Assembly (NCBI GenBank): GCA_026399025.1
Contig: JAPLRU010000116.1
Coordinates: forward strand, 1 to 64,000
Direction of reading: 5' to 3'
Source of the DNA: Methylobacter sp.
Lineage (GTDB): Bacteria > Pseudomonadota > Gammaproteobacteria > Methylococcales > Methylomonadaceae
Length of the DNA: 64,000 nt
The notes under the pieces are model-generated. The model did no database searches and was not told the origin of the DNA. It saw only the letters and a list, made by a program, of their open reading frames with translations. Of this stretch, positions 9,731 to 18,745 are shown one piece after another. The translations under genes and the position numbers were made by a program. Each line of letters opens with the position of its first letter. The first letter of the stretch is position 1.

Positions 9731-11191
9731 ATGACCAATCTCACCGATATATTTCCCTGGAGCGACAATTTTAAAACCGGCATCTCACGCATTGATGAGC
9801 AACATCACCGCTTGGTCGACTTAATTAATATGCTGGCCAATCATTTGGCGCATCAGTCGGATATTCAAACCTTGAACAGCATTTTTACCGAACTGTCCGA
9901 GTATGCCGCCTATCACTTCCGCACCGAAGAAGCCATTTGGGCTCAGTATTTTCAGCAAGATAAGCTGGAGACCGAACACAAAAAAGTCCATCTCAGTTTT
10001 ATTGACGCGATAAACGAACTAAAGAACGAGGAAAACACCCAGACTCCGGAACAGATTATCGCAGACATCCTCTCCTTCCTGACCCATTGGCTGGCTTACC
10101 ATATTCTGGATAATGATATGAACATGGCCAAAATTGTGTGTTATATACAGTCCGGCTTATCTCTGGAACAAGCCAAGAACCAGGCAAAACAGGAGATGAG
10201 CGGGGCGATGAAAGTGCTGATTGAGACCATACTCTCAATGTACGACAACCTGTCGAACCGAACGCTGCATTTGATGAAGGAAATTATTGAGCGGCAACGG
10301 GCCGAGGCCAAGCTACGCCTTGCCGCCAATGTCTTTGAAAACACCCTGGATACGATTTGCATCACCGACGCAAAAGCCAACATCGTCGACCTTAACCCGA
10401 TGTTTTGCCAGAGCTGCAATCTTAGCCGCGAAGACTTGCTGGGCAGAAATTTAAATACGCTCAAGTCCGGGTTTGAAGATCACGATTTCTCGTCGGATTT
10501 ATGGAATACGGTCGATAGCAAAGGGCACTGGTGCGGAGAAATCCAAAACCGCAAGGCTAGCGGAGAACTTGAGACCGAGTGGCTGACGCTGTCTTCAGTC
10601 AGAGACGAGCAAGGAGCGATTACCAATTATGTCGGGGTGTTTTCCAACGTGTCCCAATTGTTCCAGCGCCAGAACAAACTGGAGTTTATCGCCAATCATG
10701 ACGCCTTGACCGGTCTTCCCAACCGATTCCTGCTTGCCGATCGCCTGGATTTAGCTATCGCCCATGCCGAACGATCCAGAGAAATCTTTGCGGTTTGCTA
10801 TCTCGACCTGGACGGCTTCAAGCCGATCAATGATCGTTTCGGCCATGCCGCCGGCGACCATTTGTTACGCGAAATAGCAAAGCGCTTTAAAAGCGTAGTG
10901 CGCGGCAATGATACGGTTGCCAGAGTCGGCGGCGATGAATTCGTTATTGTGCTCAGGGACATGAAAGCGCCGGAGGATTATAAGGTGACCTTGGACAGAC
11001 TGTTGGCCGAAGTTAGCCTACCCGTGTCTATCGGTAACGAAGCCGTCTATGTCACCACCAGCATCGGTGTTGCCATTTGTCCCGATAACGGCAGCGATTC
11101 CGAGTCATTATTAAAGCTTGCCGACCAGGCCATGTATTCTGCTAAAGATTCGGGTAAATCCCGCTATCATTTTGCTCAAGCGCTTGGGTAG
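9731..11191 (+). CDS. Bacteriohemerythrin-PAS-GGDEF diguanylate cyclase
   Basis: 486 aa. The N-terminal hemerythrin domain (~8-135) has the diiron ligand set H25, H62, E66, H83, H87, H124 and D129. A PAS domain (~195-310) follows, then GGDEF (~320-480) with RVGGDEF and an I-site RGND five residues upstream. Hemerythrin-linked diguanylate cyclases respond to oxygen or redox state of the di-iron centre, so this is a candidate oxygen-responsive c-di-GMP synthase. Last gene of the signalling cluster; followed by repeats. Confidence 0.94.
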   Translation: MTNLTDIFPWSDNFKTGISRIDEQHHRLVDLINMLANHLAHQSDIQTLNSIFTELSEYAAYHFRTEEAIWAQYFQQDKLETEHKKVHLSFIDAINELKNEENTQTPEQIIADILSFLTHWLAYHILDNDMNMAKIVCYIQSGLSLEQAKNQAKQEMSGAMKVLIETILSMYDNLSNRTLHLMKEIIERQRAEAKLRLAANVFENTLDTICITDAKANIVDLNPMFCQSCNLSREDLLGRNLNTLKSGFEDHDFSSDLWNTVDSKGHWCGEIQNRKASGELETEWLTLSSVRDEQGAITNYVGVFSNVSQLFQRQNKLEFIANHDALTGLPNRFLLADRLDLAIAHAERSREIFAVCYLDLDGFKPINDRFGHAAGDHLLREIAKRFKSVVRGNDTVARVGGDEFVIVLRDMKAPEDYKVTLDRLLAEVSLPVSIGNEAVYVTTSIGVAICPDNGSDSESLLKLADQAMYSAKDSGKSRYHFAQALG

Positions 11192-11208
11192 TGAGTGCGA
11201 TTCGATAT

Positions 11209-11348
11209 ATAGATACCTCAGTTGATAAAGCGACGTAAAGTCCTCTCCAGCGGGAGAGGGTTGGGTGAGGGGGAATCTAAAATAAGGAAAATGCTATTTA
11301 TATTCCCCTCATCCCAACCTTCTCCCTGAGGGAGAGGGAGCGCATGTC
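11209..11348. repeat. 140-bp interspersed palindromic repeat, copy 1
   Basis: It starts ATAGATACCTCAGTTGATAA and contains an inverted pair: CCTCTCCAGCGGGAGAGGGTT..GTGAGGGG against CCCCTCATCCCAACCTTCTCCCTGAGGGAGAGG. An almost identical copy of the same length lies at 37061-37200. No clear target duplication flanks it. As RNA it would fold into a long hairpin, so it may terminate or stabilise the transcript of the preceding gene. Confidence 0.85.
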
Positions 11349-11358
11349 CGAAAAAAAT

Positions 11359-11404
11359 CACCACGAAGCGATAAAAACGTCATGTTTTTCGTATCTTCGT
11401 GCTG
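11359..11404. repeat. CACGAAG-type palindromic repeat, degenerate copy
   Basis: CACCACGAAGCGATAAAAAC..GTTTTTCGTATCTTCGTG is an imperfect palindrome of the same family as the copies at 30305, 33928 and 37280. It lies between convergent genes and could act as a bidirectional terminator or be only a dispersed repeat. Confidence 0.6.
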
Positions 11405-11431
11405 AATAAAAAACTTTTATTTGATAGCGAT

Positions 11432-12346
11432 CTACAACATACCATGCCAAAACGGCAAGGTAATCAAACTGATTGCCGTCGTCACCGTTACCGTCATCGC
11501 ATACAGCGGACTGTCCAAGCGGTAGCGGTCGCAAAAAACGATGCCCAACACCATGCTCGGCATCGACAGATCAAGCACTGCCGCCGCCCGGTATGCTCCG
11601 GTTATCGGCAAGTATCCGACTAAAACCAGCGCAAACAACGGCATCAGCGCCATCTTAATCAGTATAACGGGGATAACGAACGGAATATTACGGACGGATA
11701 CCGCCTTCCAACTTAAAGCCAAACCCAGAGAAAACAGCATCAACGGCACGACTGCGGCGGATAATTTTTGCAATACGCCGAACAGCCAAGCCGGAGCGAT
11801 TACGCTGTTAATGTTCAGCATAACCGCAACAGCCGCCGCCCAAAACGGCGGCGCATTAAAGAACAGCCATAACGGTTTCGATTTTTCGGCGCTGTCTTCG
11901 CCGTAATGCCGCGCGACCATAACGCCGACGGTAAACAATAAGGGCGTGGCGGCAAACAAATCCATCTGTATAACCACCGACCTCGCCCAACTGCCGAAGG
12001 TTTGCTCCAGCACCGGCAAGCCCAGGTAGGTCACGTTAGGAAACGCCGCCGCCAGCAGCATCGCGCCCATGCGCCTATGCTCGAAGCTGAACACGACGCC
12101 AACCATCCACATACAGGCCAACGCCAAAACAATGCTACCCACACCCAACAAGGTATATTGAAATGAATGCAAACCTATATCCGCAGACCATAACACCTCC
12201 AAAACCATGGCCGGCAGTAATAAATAATAGACCACGGTGGTCAAAACCTGCCGGGTTTGCTCGGCTGACAAGCCCGCCGGTGTTGCCCAACGCCAGCCGA
12301 CGCCGCAGGCCATGATCAAGGTCATTTGTATCAATGTTGAGTTCAT
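11432..12346 (-). CDS. AEC (auxin efflux carrier) family transporter
   Basis: About 304 aa from ATG 12346 (the ORF track starts two codons earlier at a TTG). The protein is almost wholly hydrophobic, with about ten transmembrane segments in two halves separated by a polar linker, as in AEC/BART-superfamily permeases. Family features include a Pro-Gly rich region (FPNVTYLGLPVLEQTFG) and the C-terminal LDLSMPSMVLGIVFCDRY. AEC proteins export or exchange organic acids such as malate; the substrate here cannot be told. Transcribed towards the signalling cluster. Confidence 0.87.
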   Translation of the reverse strand: MNSTLIQMTLIMACGVGWRWATPAGLSAEQTRQVLTTVVYYLLLPAMVLEVLWSADIGLHSFQYTLLGVGSIVLALACMWMVGVVFSFEHRRMGAMLLAAAFPNVTYLGLPVLEQTFGSWARSVVIQMDLFAATPLLFTVGVMVARHYGEDSAEKSKPLWLFFNAPPFWAAAVAVMLNINSVIAPAWLFGVLQKLSAAVVPLMLFSLGLALSWKAVSVRNIPFVIPVILIKMALMPLFALVLVGYLPITGAYRAAAVLDLSMPSMVLGIVFCDRYRLDSPLYAMTVTVTTAISLITLPFWHGML

Positions 12347-12440
12347 AAGCAAAGACTATTGTGGCAATAATGAATTTTAACATTCACCGTTAAAACAAGT
12401 TCCGGTAATATATGCCGATTTATTGTTCGAGGGCGTTTAA

Positions 12441-12824
12441 GTGCGTGTATTTTCAAGATATTGCCGACTCGGTGTTTTTTTATTAATAGTCAGTACTGTT
12501 GCCGTTGCGGAAACGGATGTCGTCTCGCCTAAAGAAGCGGCGGCCCTGCGGGTCAAAGACAATGCCGTTATTGTCGATGTGCGTGAAAATGACGACTGGA
12601 ATGAACACCGTATTCACGGCGCCGTTCATATTCCGCTATCCCAATTAAATGAGCGGCTAGCGGAGCTTGAACGTTATAAAAACCGCCCGGTTATCACCCA
12701 ATGCCAAGCGGGCCTACGCTCCGCACAAGCCCAGTTGATATTAAAGGCCGCTGGATTTCCCAAGGTTTACTTAATGAACGGCGGCATACAGGCGTGGCAT
12801 CAGCAAGGCCTGGTGACTGAATAA
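12441..12824 (+). CDS. Periplasmic rhodanese-like sulfurtransferase
   Basis: 127 aa starting at GTG 12441. A signal peptide (RVFSRYCRLGVFLLIVSTVAVA, cleavage near AVA-E) precedes one rhodanese domain: IVDVRENDDWNEHRI, HIPLSQL and the active loop CQAGLRS with catalytic Cys. Single-domain exported rhodaneses transfer sulfane sulfur or act in thiol/redox homeostasis; the physiological acceptor is unknown. A short GC-rich hairpin (GGCGGGCTTCGC..CTCCGCC) follows the stop. Confidence 0.9.
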   Translation: MRVFSRYCRLGVFLLIVSTVAVAETDVVSPKEAAALRVKDNAVIVDVRENDDWNEHRIHGAVHIPLSQLNERLAELERYKNRPVITQCQAGLRSAQAQLILKAAGFPKVYLMNGGIQAWHQQGLVTE

Positions 12825-12897
12825 GCTTTACGACAACGGCGGGCTTCGCAGCTCCGCCCTATCTACAGAATTTTTTACTTTTTATCTTGCGTCTACT

Positions 12898-13626
12898 ATG
12901 CCTCAATCATTTATCTCAAATAAACCCATCCCTGTCCGTGAACGCCTGATCATGGCGCTGGATGTTCCCAGCATTCCGGAGGCGCAGGCTTTGGTCGAAG
13001 AACTCGGCGATTCGGTGATCTTTTACAAAGTCGGCATGGAGCTGTTTATGTCGGGCGATTATTTCGGTTTTATTGAGTGGTTAAAACAGCGCGATAAAAA
13101 AGTCTTCGTCGACCTGAAGTTTTTCGATGTTCCCGCCACTGTAGGCCGGGCCATTAAAGCGTTGAGCGGCAAGGGCGTCGATCTTGCCACCATTCACGGC
13201 AACGATGCGATTATGGAAGCCGCCGCCAAGGAAAAAGGCGAGCTTAAAGTATTGGCTGTGACCGCGTTAACCAGTTTGGATCGCGGCGACCTTGACGACC
13301 TGGGCTTTGCCTGCGATGTCCGCGAGTTGGTTCTATCCCGCGCCAAACGCGCCTTGCAAATCGGCTGCGACGGCATTGTTTCATCGGGGCTTGAAGTTGC
13401 GATGCTGCGGGAAGAGCTGGACCATAAATTGTTGGTCATCACGCCCGGCATTCGGCCTGTCGATAACCGTGAAGAAGACGATCAAAAACGGGTGGTCAGT
13501 GTGGAAACGGCGTTCCAAAACGGCGCGGATTATATCGTTGTCGGCAGGCCGATACGCGACGCCGACAATCGCAAAGCCATGGCTGAAAAAATTCAGGGAC
13601 AGATTCTTGCACAGTTTCAAGAGTAG
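12898..13626 (+). CDS. pyrF: Orotidine 5'-phosphate decarboxylase
   Basis: 242 aa, full length. It catalyses OMP to UMP, the last step of de novo pyrimidine synthesis, in the cytosol. The catalytic DxK..D motif is DLKFFDVPATV (usual DLKFHDIPNTV, so His to Phe and Asn to Ala), with ALDVPS at the start, the phosphate-gripping PGIRP and VVGRPI at the end. It belongs to the bacterial type 1 enzyme. The spacing to the rhodanese gene (73 bp) does not require one operon. Confidence 0.95.
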   Translation: MPQSFISNKPIPVRERLIMALDVPSIPEAQALVEELGDSVIFYKVGMELFMSGDYFGFIEWLKQRDKKVFVDLKFFDVPATVGRAIKALSGKGVDLATIHGNDAIMEAAAKEKGELKVLAVTALTSLDRGDLDDLGFACDVRELVLSRAKRALQIGCDGIVSSGLEVAMLREELDHKLLVITPGIRPVDNREEDDQKRVVSVETAFQNGADYIVVGRPIRDADNRKAMAEKIQGQILAQFQE

Positions 13627-13778
13627 CTATTTCGTAAGCCAAAATACAAAAATGGAACGCGGGGGCCGCGTTTCATTCTATATTAATGCCGGTGAATAGT
13701 TACGATGAATGACTAAGTCGCAGACGATCATTGTTTAGCTTTTGTCCTCCTCCTTTATCCCAATACTGCCCTGCGACT

Positions 13779-14507
13779 ATGGAATTCGATCTCGCTTTTA
13801 GCACCTCAACCCTGGTCGCCTTTACCATGGGACTGTTCAGCAGCATGCATTGCATCGGCATGTGCGGCTCCATTATCGGGACGCTAACCTTAAGCCTCAG
13901 CCCGGAAATACGGAACCAAAAAAACCGGCTCTTGCCTTTTGTGTTTAATTACAACATCGGCCGCATTACCAGCTATACCCTAGCAGGGGCCTTAGCGGGC
14001 ATTATTGAAGCGTTGATCACGATGCCGATGGGTGAAATCAGCGGACATAGACTGTTGCAATTGCTATCCGCAGCCATCATGGCCGGAGCCGGGCTCTATA
14101 TTGCCGGATGGTTTCCGCGCTTTGCCTACATTGAAAAGATCGGCCTGCGTTTCTGGAAAAAGATCGAGCCTTTCGGGCGCAAACTGATCCCGGTGAAAAA
14201 TCGCAGTCAAGCTTATCTTTTCGGCATGGTGTGGGGATGGCTGCCGTGCGGTTTGGTTTACTCGGCTCTAGCACTCGCCGCCACCGCAGGCAGTATCGGC
14301 CAAAGCGCGCTAACCATGCTGTTTTTCGGCTTGGGAACTTTACCGGCGGTCATGGGTGTCGGTATAATGACCGGCATACTAACAAGACTGTCCAGAATGC
14401 AGCGTTTCAAACAGGCGATCGGCCTGTTTATGATTGCCCTTGCTTTGCTGGCTGCCCTGCCCTGGCTAAACCCCATGGCGATTACCACTCACTCGGCACT
14501 ACATTAA
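13779..14507 (+). CDS. TauE/SafE (DsbD_2)-type membrane protein
   Basis: 242 aa from ATG 13779; the ORF track extends 16 codons upstream (MFSFCPPPL..), which does not fit the family. Six or more transmembrane segments with the paired signatures FSSMHCIGMCGSI and WGWLPCGLVYSAL, each with conserved Cys/Met. Members near cbb3 oxidase genes are linked to copper handling or cytochrome assembly; no oxidase genes are next to this one. It is followed 9 nt later by the sigma-54 activator. Confidence 0.82.
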   Translation: MEFDLAFSTSTLVAFTMGLFSSMHCIGMCGSIIGTLTLSLSPEIRNQKNRLLPFVFNYNIGRITSYTLAGALAGIIEALITMPMGEISGHRLLQLLSAAIMAGAGLYIAGWFPRFAYIEKIGLRFWKKIEPFGRKLIPVKNRSQAYLFGMVWGWLPCGLVYSALALAATAGSIGQSALTMLFFGLGTLPAVMGVGIMTGILTRLSRMQRFKQAIGLFMIALALLAALPWLNPMAITTHSALH

Positions 14508-14516
14508 GAGGTCTTC

Positions 14517-15476
14517 ATGGATCAATTCAACACGATTATCGGTCAATCTCCTGCATTGGATTCCCTCATTCGGAGCGCCAGAATCGTTGCCGCTACCGAT
14601 GTCACGGTGTTGCTTAAGGGCGAAACCGGCACCGGCAAAGAAGTACTCGCCACCGCCATTCAACAAACCAGTACTCGCGCCAACAAGGCTTTTATCACTT
14701 TAAATTGCGCCGCCTTACCTGAAAGCTTGATCGAATCGGAATTATTCGGCCATAAAAAAGGCTCATTCACCGGTGCGACTGCCGATAAGCAAGGCCTTTT
14801 CCAAGCCGCTAACGGAGGTACTTTATTTCTCGATGAAATCAATTCCTTACCATTGTCGATTCAGGCGAAATTATTACGCTTTCTGGAATGCGGAGAATGC
14901 CTTGCCGTCGGCGAAATCAAGCCTTACAAAGTCGATGTCCGCATTATTTCCGCCACCAACACCGATTTAAGCAAACAAATCGAATCCGGCGAGTTCAGGT
15001 CGGATTTGTATTTTCGTTTGAATGTCGTGCCATTGGAACTACCGCCGCTGGCGCAACGCAGTGAAGATATTGAGCCTTTGATCAAACACTTTCTGGCCTT
15101 GTTCGAACGCGCGCATACACTGACCGCCCCCAAATTCAGCAAGTCCGCGTTAAAAACGCTGAAAGCTTATCGCTGGCCGGGCAATATTCGCGAATTACGC
15201 AATTTATGCGAAAGACTCAGTATTTTATTGGCAGGAAGAACTATCGAACCGGAAAATCTTCCGTCTGAATTTACCAGCCGCTATATCGGCAATACGCCTA
15301 CAGCAACGGATTTCACCTTACCGGAGGCGGGCCTACAATTGGATACCTTAGAGGCGGATTTAATCCATCAAGCCCTGAACCGTACCAAAGGCAATCGCAG
15401 CAAATCGGCCAAGCTGTTAGGCATATCCCGCGATACTTTGCTTTACCGCATGCAAAAACACGGCTTTGCCGGCTAA
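14517..15476 (+). CDS. Sigma-54 activator, AAA+ plus Fis HTH, no sensory domain
   Basis: 319 aa with the ribosome binding site AAGAGG 6 nt before ATG. It starts directly with the AAA+ module: GETGTGKE (Walker A), ESELFGHKKGSFTGA (the sigma-54 contact loop, GSFTGA variant), GGTLFLDEI (Walker B), R-fingers, then a C-terminal Fis helix-turn-helix (KSAKLLGISRDTLLYRMQKHG). Without a receiver or GAF domain it resembles PspF-type activators that are controlled by partner proteins or by abundance. No sigma-54 target promoter was identified nearby. Confidence 0.93.
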   Translation: MDQFNTIIGQSPALDSLIRSARIVAATDVTVLLKGETGTGKEVLATAIQQTSTRANKAFITLNCAALPESLIESELFGHKKGSFTGATADKQGLFQAANGGTLFLDEINSLPLSIQAKLLRFLECGECLAVGEIKPYKVDVRIISATNTDLSKQIESGEFRSDLYFRLNVVPLELPPLAQRSEDIEPLIKHFLALFERAHTLTAPKFSKSALKTLKAYRWPGNIRELRNLCERLSILLAGRTIEPENLPSEFTSRYIGNTPTATDFTLPEAGLQLDTLEADLIHQALNRTKGNRSKSAKLLGISRDTLLYRMQKHGFAG

Positions 15477-15479
15477 AAT

Positions 15480-16214
15480 TTAACGCCTTCTTACCCACTG
15501 AGCGGTAACGTTATCACTTTTTCCGTGAGCGCGAAATACCGCTAACCGCGCCAGCTTGGCCAGCTCGTCCTTACCGCTGGCGGGCTCAGCCAATTGCAAT
15601 AGCTCCGCCGGTTTGACATATTCCCAAAAACCGTCGCTGCACAGTATAAAGGTCTCGCCTTTTTGCATCGCCGGATACCACCCAATCTCCACCTCATGCG
15701 TATTCGAAATAGTGATACTGCGGGTTAACTGGTTTTGTCCGGGATGCAGCGCCATCTCCTGCTCGGTGATTTTGCCTTCATTCAATAACTGTTGCGGAAG
15801 CGAGTGATCCTGAGTCCGCCACAAAATGTGCTGCGGATTCATCCTATAGACTCGCGAATCGCCGCAATGCGCGGTTAATGCCTGTTGCTCGTCCAAGTAA
15901 AGAACAGCACAGGTGGTATGGGCGTTATTAGCCGATGGATCGAACGCAAACAGCCTTGCCATTTCGTTGATCGCCGACGCAATCCAGGCCGAAAGAACGC
16001 CGACGGGATTTTGCGTCATCTGCTTACTATAAGTATCGGCGCTTTTTAACAAGCCCTGGCAAAAAAAACGGGAGGCTTTTTCTCCGGCATGATGACCGCC
16101 CAAGCCATCGGCAACGACAAACAACGCATAATCGTCATTAACGACATTCGCCATGAAGTCTTGGTTAATCTCTCGATCACCTGCCGAAGTTAATTGATAA
16201 AACGCCAGTTCCAC
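15480..16214 (-). CDS. PP2C-family Ser/Thr protein phosphatase
   Basis: 244 aa, soluble. Metal-binding motifs in order: GDREINQDF, VVADGLGGHHAGE, CAVLYLD, HCGDSRVYR, LTRSIT, LCSDGFWEY and DNVTAQWV. These are the eleven-motif PP2C core without extra domains, like Stp/PrpC-type enzymes, dephosphorylating Ser/Thr in proteins. It converges with the sigma-54 activator (3-nt gap). A kinase partner is not adjacent; the only kinase-like protein here (at 1.2 kb) looks inactive. Confidence 0.92.
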   Translation of the reverse strand: MELAFYQLTSAGDREINQDFMANVVNDDYALFVVADGLGGHHAGEKASRFFCQGLLKSADTYSKQMTQNPVGVLSAWIASAINEMARLFAFDPSANNAHTTCAVLYLDEQQALTAHCGDSRVYRMNPQHILWRTQDHSLPQQLLNEGKITEQEMALHPGQNQLTRSITISNTHEVEIGWYPAMQKGETFILCSDGFWEYVKPAELLQLAEPASGKDELAKLARLAVFRAHGKSDNVTAQWVRRR

Positions 16215-16229
16215 TTGTTTTGCCTTAAA

Positions 16230-16979
16230 TCAAATGCTCTGTTGCAATCTGGCGGCGCGCATAATCCGCTTTAAATCCCGGACCGATTGCGCCAAGCCCG
16301 AAAAAACCGCCTGCGCGATAATCGAATGACCGATGTTCAGCTCCACGATCTCCGCTATCGCGCAGATAGCTTCAACATTATAAAAATTCAAACCATGCCC
16401 GGCATTAACTTGCAGTCCGGCACTGTGTGCGTAAAAGGCGGCTTTTCGGATGCGTTCCAGCTCCTCCGCTTGTTGCAGCGGCGTATTCGCTTCGGCGTAG
16501 CAGCCGGTGTGTAATTCGACCACCGGCGCACCGGCTTTGACCGCCGCATCGATCTGACTTTCATCGGGATCGATAAACAGCGACACCACAACGCCCGCGC
16601 TCGCCAATTGCTCGCAAGCCCATTGCAAACGAGACAGGTTGCCCGCGACATCCAGTCCGCCTTCGGTCGTCAATTCTTCGCGTTTTTCCGGCACCAGGCA
16701 GCAAGCAAAAGGCTGTACTTTGGTAGCGATGGCAAGCATCTCATCGGTGACCGCCATTTCCATATTCAGCCGGGTGTGCAGCATGTCTTTTAACAAATAG
16801 ATGTCTCTGTCCTGAATATGCCGACGATCTTCCCGTAAGTGCGCGGTGATGCCGTCGGCGCCGGCTTGCTCTGCAACTAATGCGGCCTGAATCGGCTCCG
16901 GGTAAAGCGTGCCCCTGGCCTGTCTTAAGGTGGCGACGTGATCGATATTCACGCCTAATAGGATCGGTGTTTTAGTCAT
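16230..16979 (-). CDS. pdxJ: Pyridoxine 5'-phosphate synthase
   Basis: 249 aa, full length. It condenses 1-deoxyxylulose 5-phosphate with 3-amino-2-oxopropyl phosphate to give PNP in vitamin B6 synthesis. The family start [46 protein letters not shown] and [13 protein letters not shown] are all present. It is the last gene of the minus-strand lepA-recO block, separated from recO by 142 bp; pdxJ after recO is the usual gammaproteobacterial order. Confidence 0.97.
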   Translation of the reverse strand: MTKTPILLGVNIDHVATLRQARGTLYPEPIQAALVAEQAGADGITAHLREDRRHIQDRDIYLLKDMLHTRLNMEMAVTDEMLAIATKVQPFACCLVPEKREELTTEGGLDVAGNLSRLQWACEQLASAGVVVSLFIDPDESQIDAAVKAGAPVVELHTGCYAEANTPLQQAEELERIRKAAFYAHSAGLQVNAGHGLNFYNVEAICAIAEIVELNIGHSIIAQAVFSGLAQSVRDLKRIMRAARLQQSI

Positions 16980-17121
16980 TATTTAGTGTGTTTGATGATT
17001 TCATTAAGAGACATTATTTATATAATCGCCGAAGCAAGTAACGCGAGATCATTCCCAAGTTGGAGCGCCACTGCCCGCTTCCGCAACGCTCGGCACCTGC
17101 TCTATGCATCCGTTTATCCGC

Positions 17122-17871
17122 CTAATCCGTGCCTTTTTCAAGCCGTTGCGCGGTCGCGAAGACCTTACTGATAACAGCCCGGCTTTTAAGCTGTCTGCCC
17201 TGTAAATAAACGTCGATAACCGACCTCATCAGCATTTTAGCTTCGCTTAATACCTGCGGATCGGTCAGCTCCCCGGCATTAAGCGCCAGTAAAGTCTTGC
17301 CTGCAAACGCTCCGTTTATGCTTTCAATCGCTCCATGGCCTACTTGAAAATCGTACTTTGCTGACGGTTTAATGGCCTTACCGGTCTCATCCAGCGCCAA
17401 CGACAAGCCATAACCCACGTCTTCCATCAGGTTCAGCTCAAATCGGCGCAATGCCGCTTCCCTGCCGGCGCTGTCAGCTAAAGCGAATAAACACTCGCGG
17501 TAATGATCGAACAGTTCGGGGTGAGGATCGTATTTATGTAAAAAGCAAGTCACCAACTCATTGATATAAAAACCGCAGTAAAGCGCCAGTCCTTGTAGCT
17601 CGCTATACGCTCGAATTTTTTCGCCGGAACCGACGCGGCGCTCGACAGCGCTCAGCGTTTTTAATTCCGCCTTGCCGACATAGGACATGCTTAACGGGAT
17701 AAACGGTTGCAGTAGTCCGGCGGTTTTGGATTTGATTTTTCTGACGCCTTTAGCCAACACGGAAACCCGGCCGAAGTCACGGGTTAGCGCATCGATAATC
17801 AAGCTGGTTTCCCGGTATTTGCGCTGTTGCAGGATAAAAGCGGGTTGCAAATAAACGACGGATTCAGTCAT
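17122..17871 (-). CDS. recO: DNA repair protein RecO
   Basis: 249 aa. RecO anneals ssDNA and loads RecA with RecR in the RecF pathway. The N-terminal OB fold is visible in PAFILQQRKYRETSLIIDALTRDFGRVSVLAKGVRK, followed by LQPF and the helical C-terminal region; the zinc-binding cysteines of some RecO proteins are absent, as in many gammaproteobacteria. The start overlaps the era stop by 8 nt. Confidence 0.95.
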   Translation of the reverse strand: MTESVVYLQPAFILQQRKYRETSLIIDALTRDFGRVSVLAKGVRKIKSKTAGLLQPFIPLSMSYVGKAELKTLSAVERRVGSGEKIRAYSELQGLALYCGFYINELVTCFLHKYDPHPELFDHYRECLFALADSAGREAALRRFELNLMEDVGYGLSLALDETGKAIKPSAKYDFQVGHGAIESINGAFAGKTLLALNAGELTDPQVLSEAKMLMRSVIDVYLQGRQLKSRAVISKVFATAQRLEKGTD

Positions 17872-18745
17872 TAAAGCCCAGGCTTTGTAAGGCGCGCTCG
17901 CTATCCGACCAGCCTTTTTTGACTTTAACCCAAAGCTGCAAATAAACTTTCCGCCCGATCAGCTTTTCTATGTCCAGCCGGGCATCGGTTCCGACTTTTT
18001 TCAGCATGTCGCCGTCCTTGCCGATCACAATGTTTTTTTGAGTCAAACGCTCGACCCAGATAACCGCATAGATTTTAGTGATATAGGGCTTTTCCTCGTA
18101 GCGTTCAATCTCAACCGTCAGCTCATAGGGCAATTCGTCGCCCAAGCGCCGGGTCAATTTTTCCCGGACTATTTCGGCGGCCAAAAATCGCTCGGAGCGG
18201 TCGGTCACTTGATCTTCGGGATAAATCAAATCCCGCTCAGGCAACAACTCCATAATCAAGCTTTCCAACTGATCGAGATTGGTCATCTTTAACGCCGAAA
18301 TAGGCACCAAATGCTTGAACGGGAATCGATGTTGGGCTTCGTTAAAGAAGGTTAAAATGGCTTCTTTATCGGCCACCTTATCGACCTTGTTCACGGCGAG
18401 AATCACCGGCAATCCGGCCTGTTCCAGTTTCTTGAAAATAGCTTCGTCATACTCATGCCAGGATAAACCGTCGATCAGCCAGACGATCACATCGACGCCC
18501 AGCAAAGTGGTGTCGGCGGTCCGGTTTAAATAGCGGTTCAAGGCCCGCTTCTCGCTGTTGTGCATACCCGGCGTGTCCATGTACACGGCCTGCCCCGCGT
18601 CAGTGGTATTAATGCCGAGAATGCGATGCCGGGTTGTTTGCGGCTTGCGTGAGGTGATGCTGATTTTTTGCTTCAACAGATGATTCATCAACGTGGATTT
18701 GCCAACGTTGGGACGCCCGATCAGAGCGACGAAACCACAATTCAT
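17864..18745 (-). CDS. era: GTPase Era
   Basis: 293 aa. A ribosome-associated GTPase that assists 16S 3'-end maturation and 30S assembly. G1 GRPNVGKST, G2 region TTRHRILG, G3 DTPG, G4 NKVD and G5 SAL are followed by a KH domain with VIGKDGDMLKKVG. It overlaps rnc upstream by 4 nt and recO downstream by 8 nt, so expression is translationally coupled. Confidence 0.98.
   Translation of the reverse strand: MNCGFVALIGRPNVGKSTLMNHLLKQKISITSRKPQTTRHRILGINTTDAGQAVYMDTPGMHNSEKRALNRYLNRTADTTLLGVDVIVWLIDGLSWHEYDEAIFKKLEQAGLPVILAVNKVDKVADKEAILTFFNEAQHRFPFKHLVPISALKMTNLDQLESLIMELLPERDLIYPEDQVTDRSERFLAAEIVREKLTRRLGDELPYELTVEIERYEEKPYITKIYAVIWVERLTQKNIVIGKDGDMLKKVGTDARLDIEKLIGRKVYLQLWVKVKKGWSDSERALQSLGFND

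Noticed and set aside
12836-12858. GGCGGGCTTCGC..CTCCGCC hairpin after the rhodanese gene
   Set aside because: Short, no U-tract; mentioned only under that gene.
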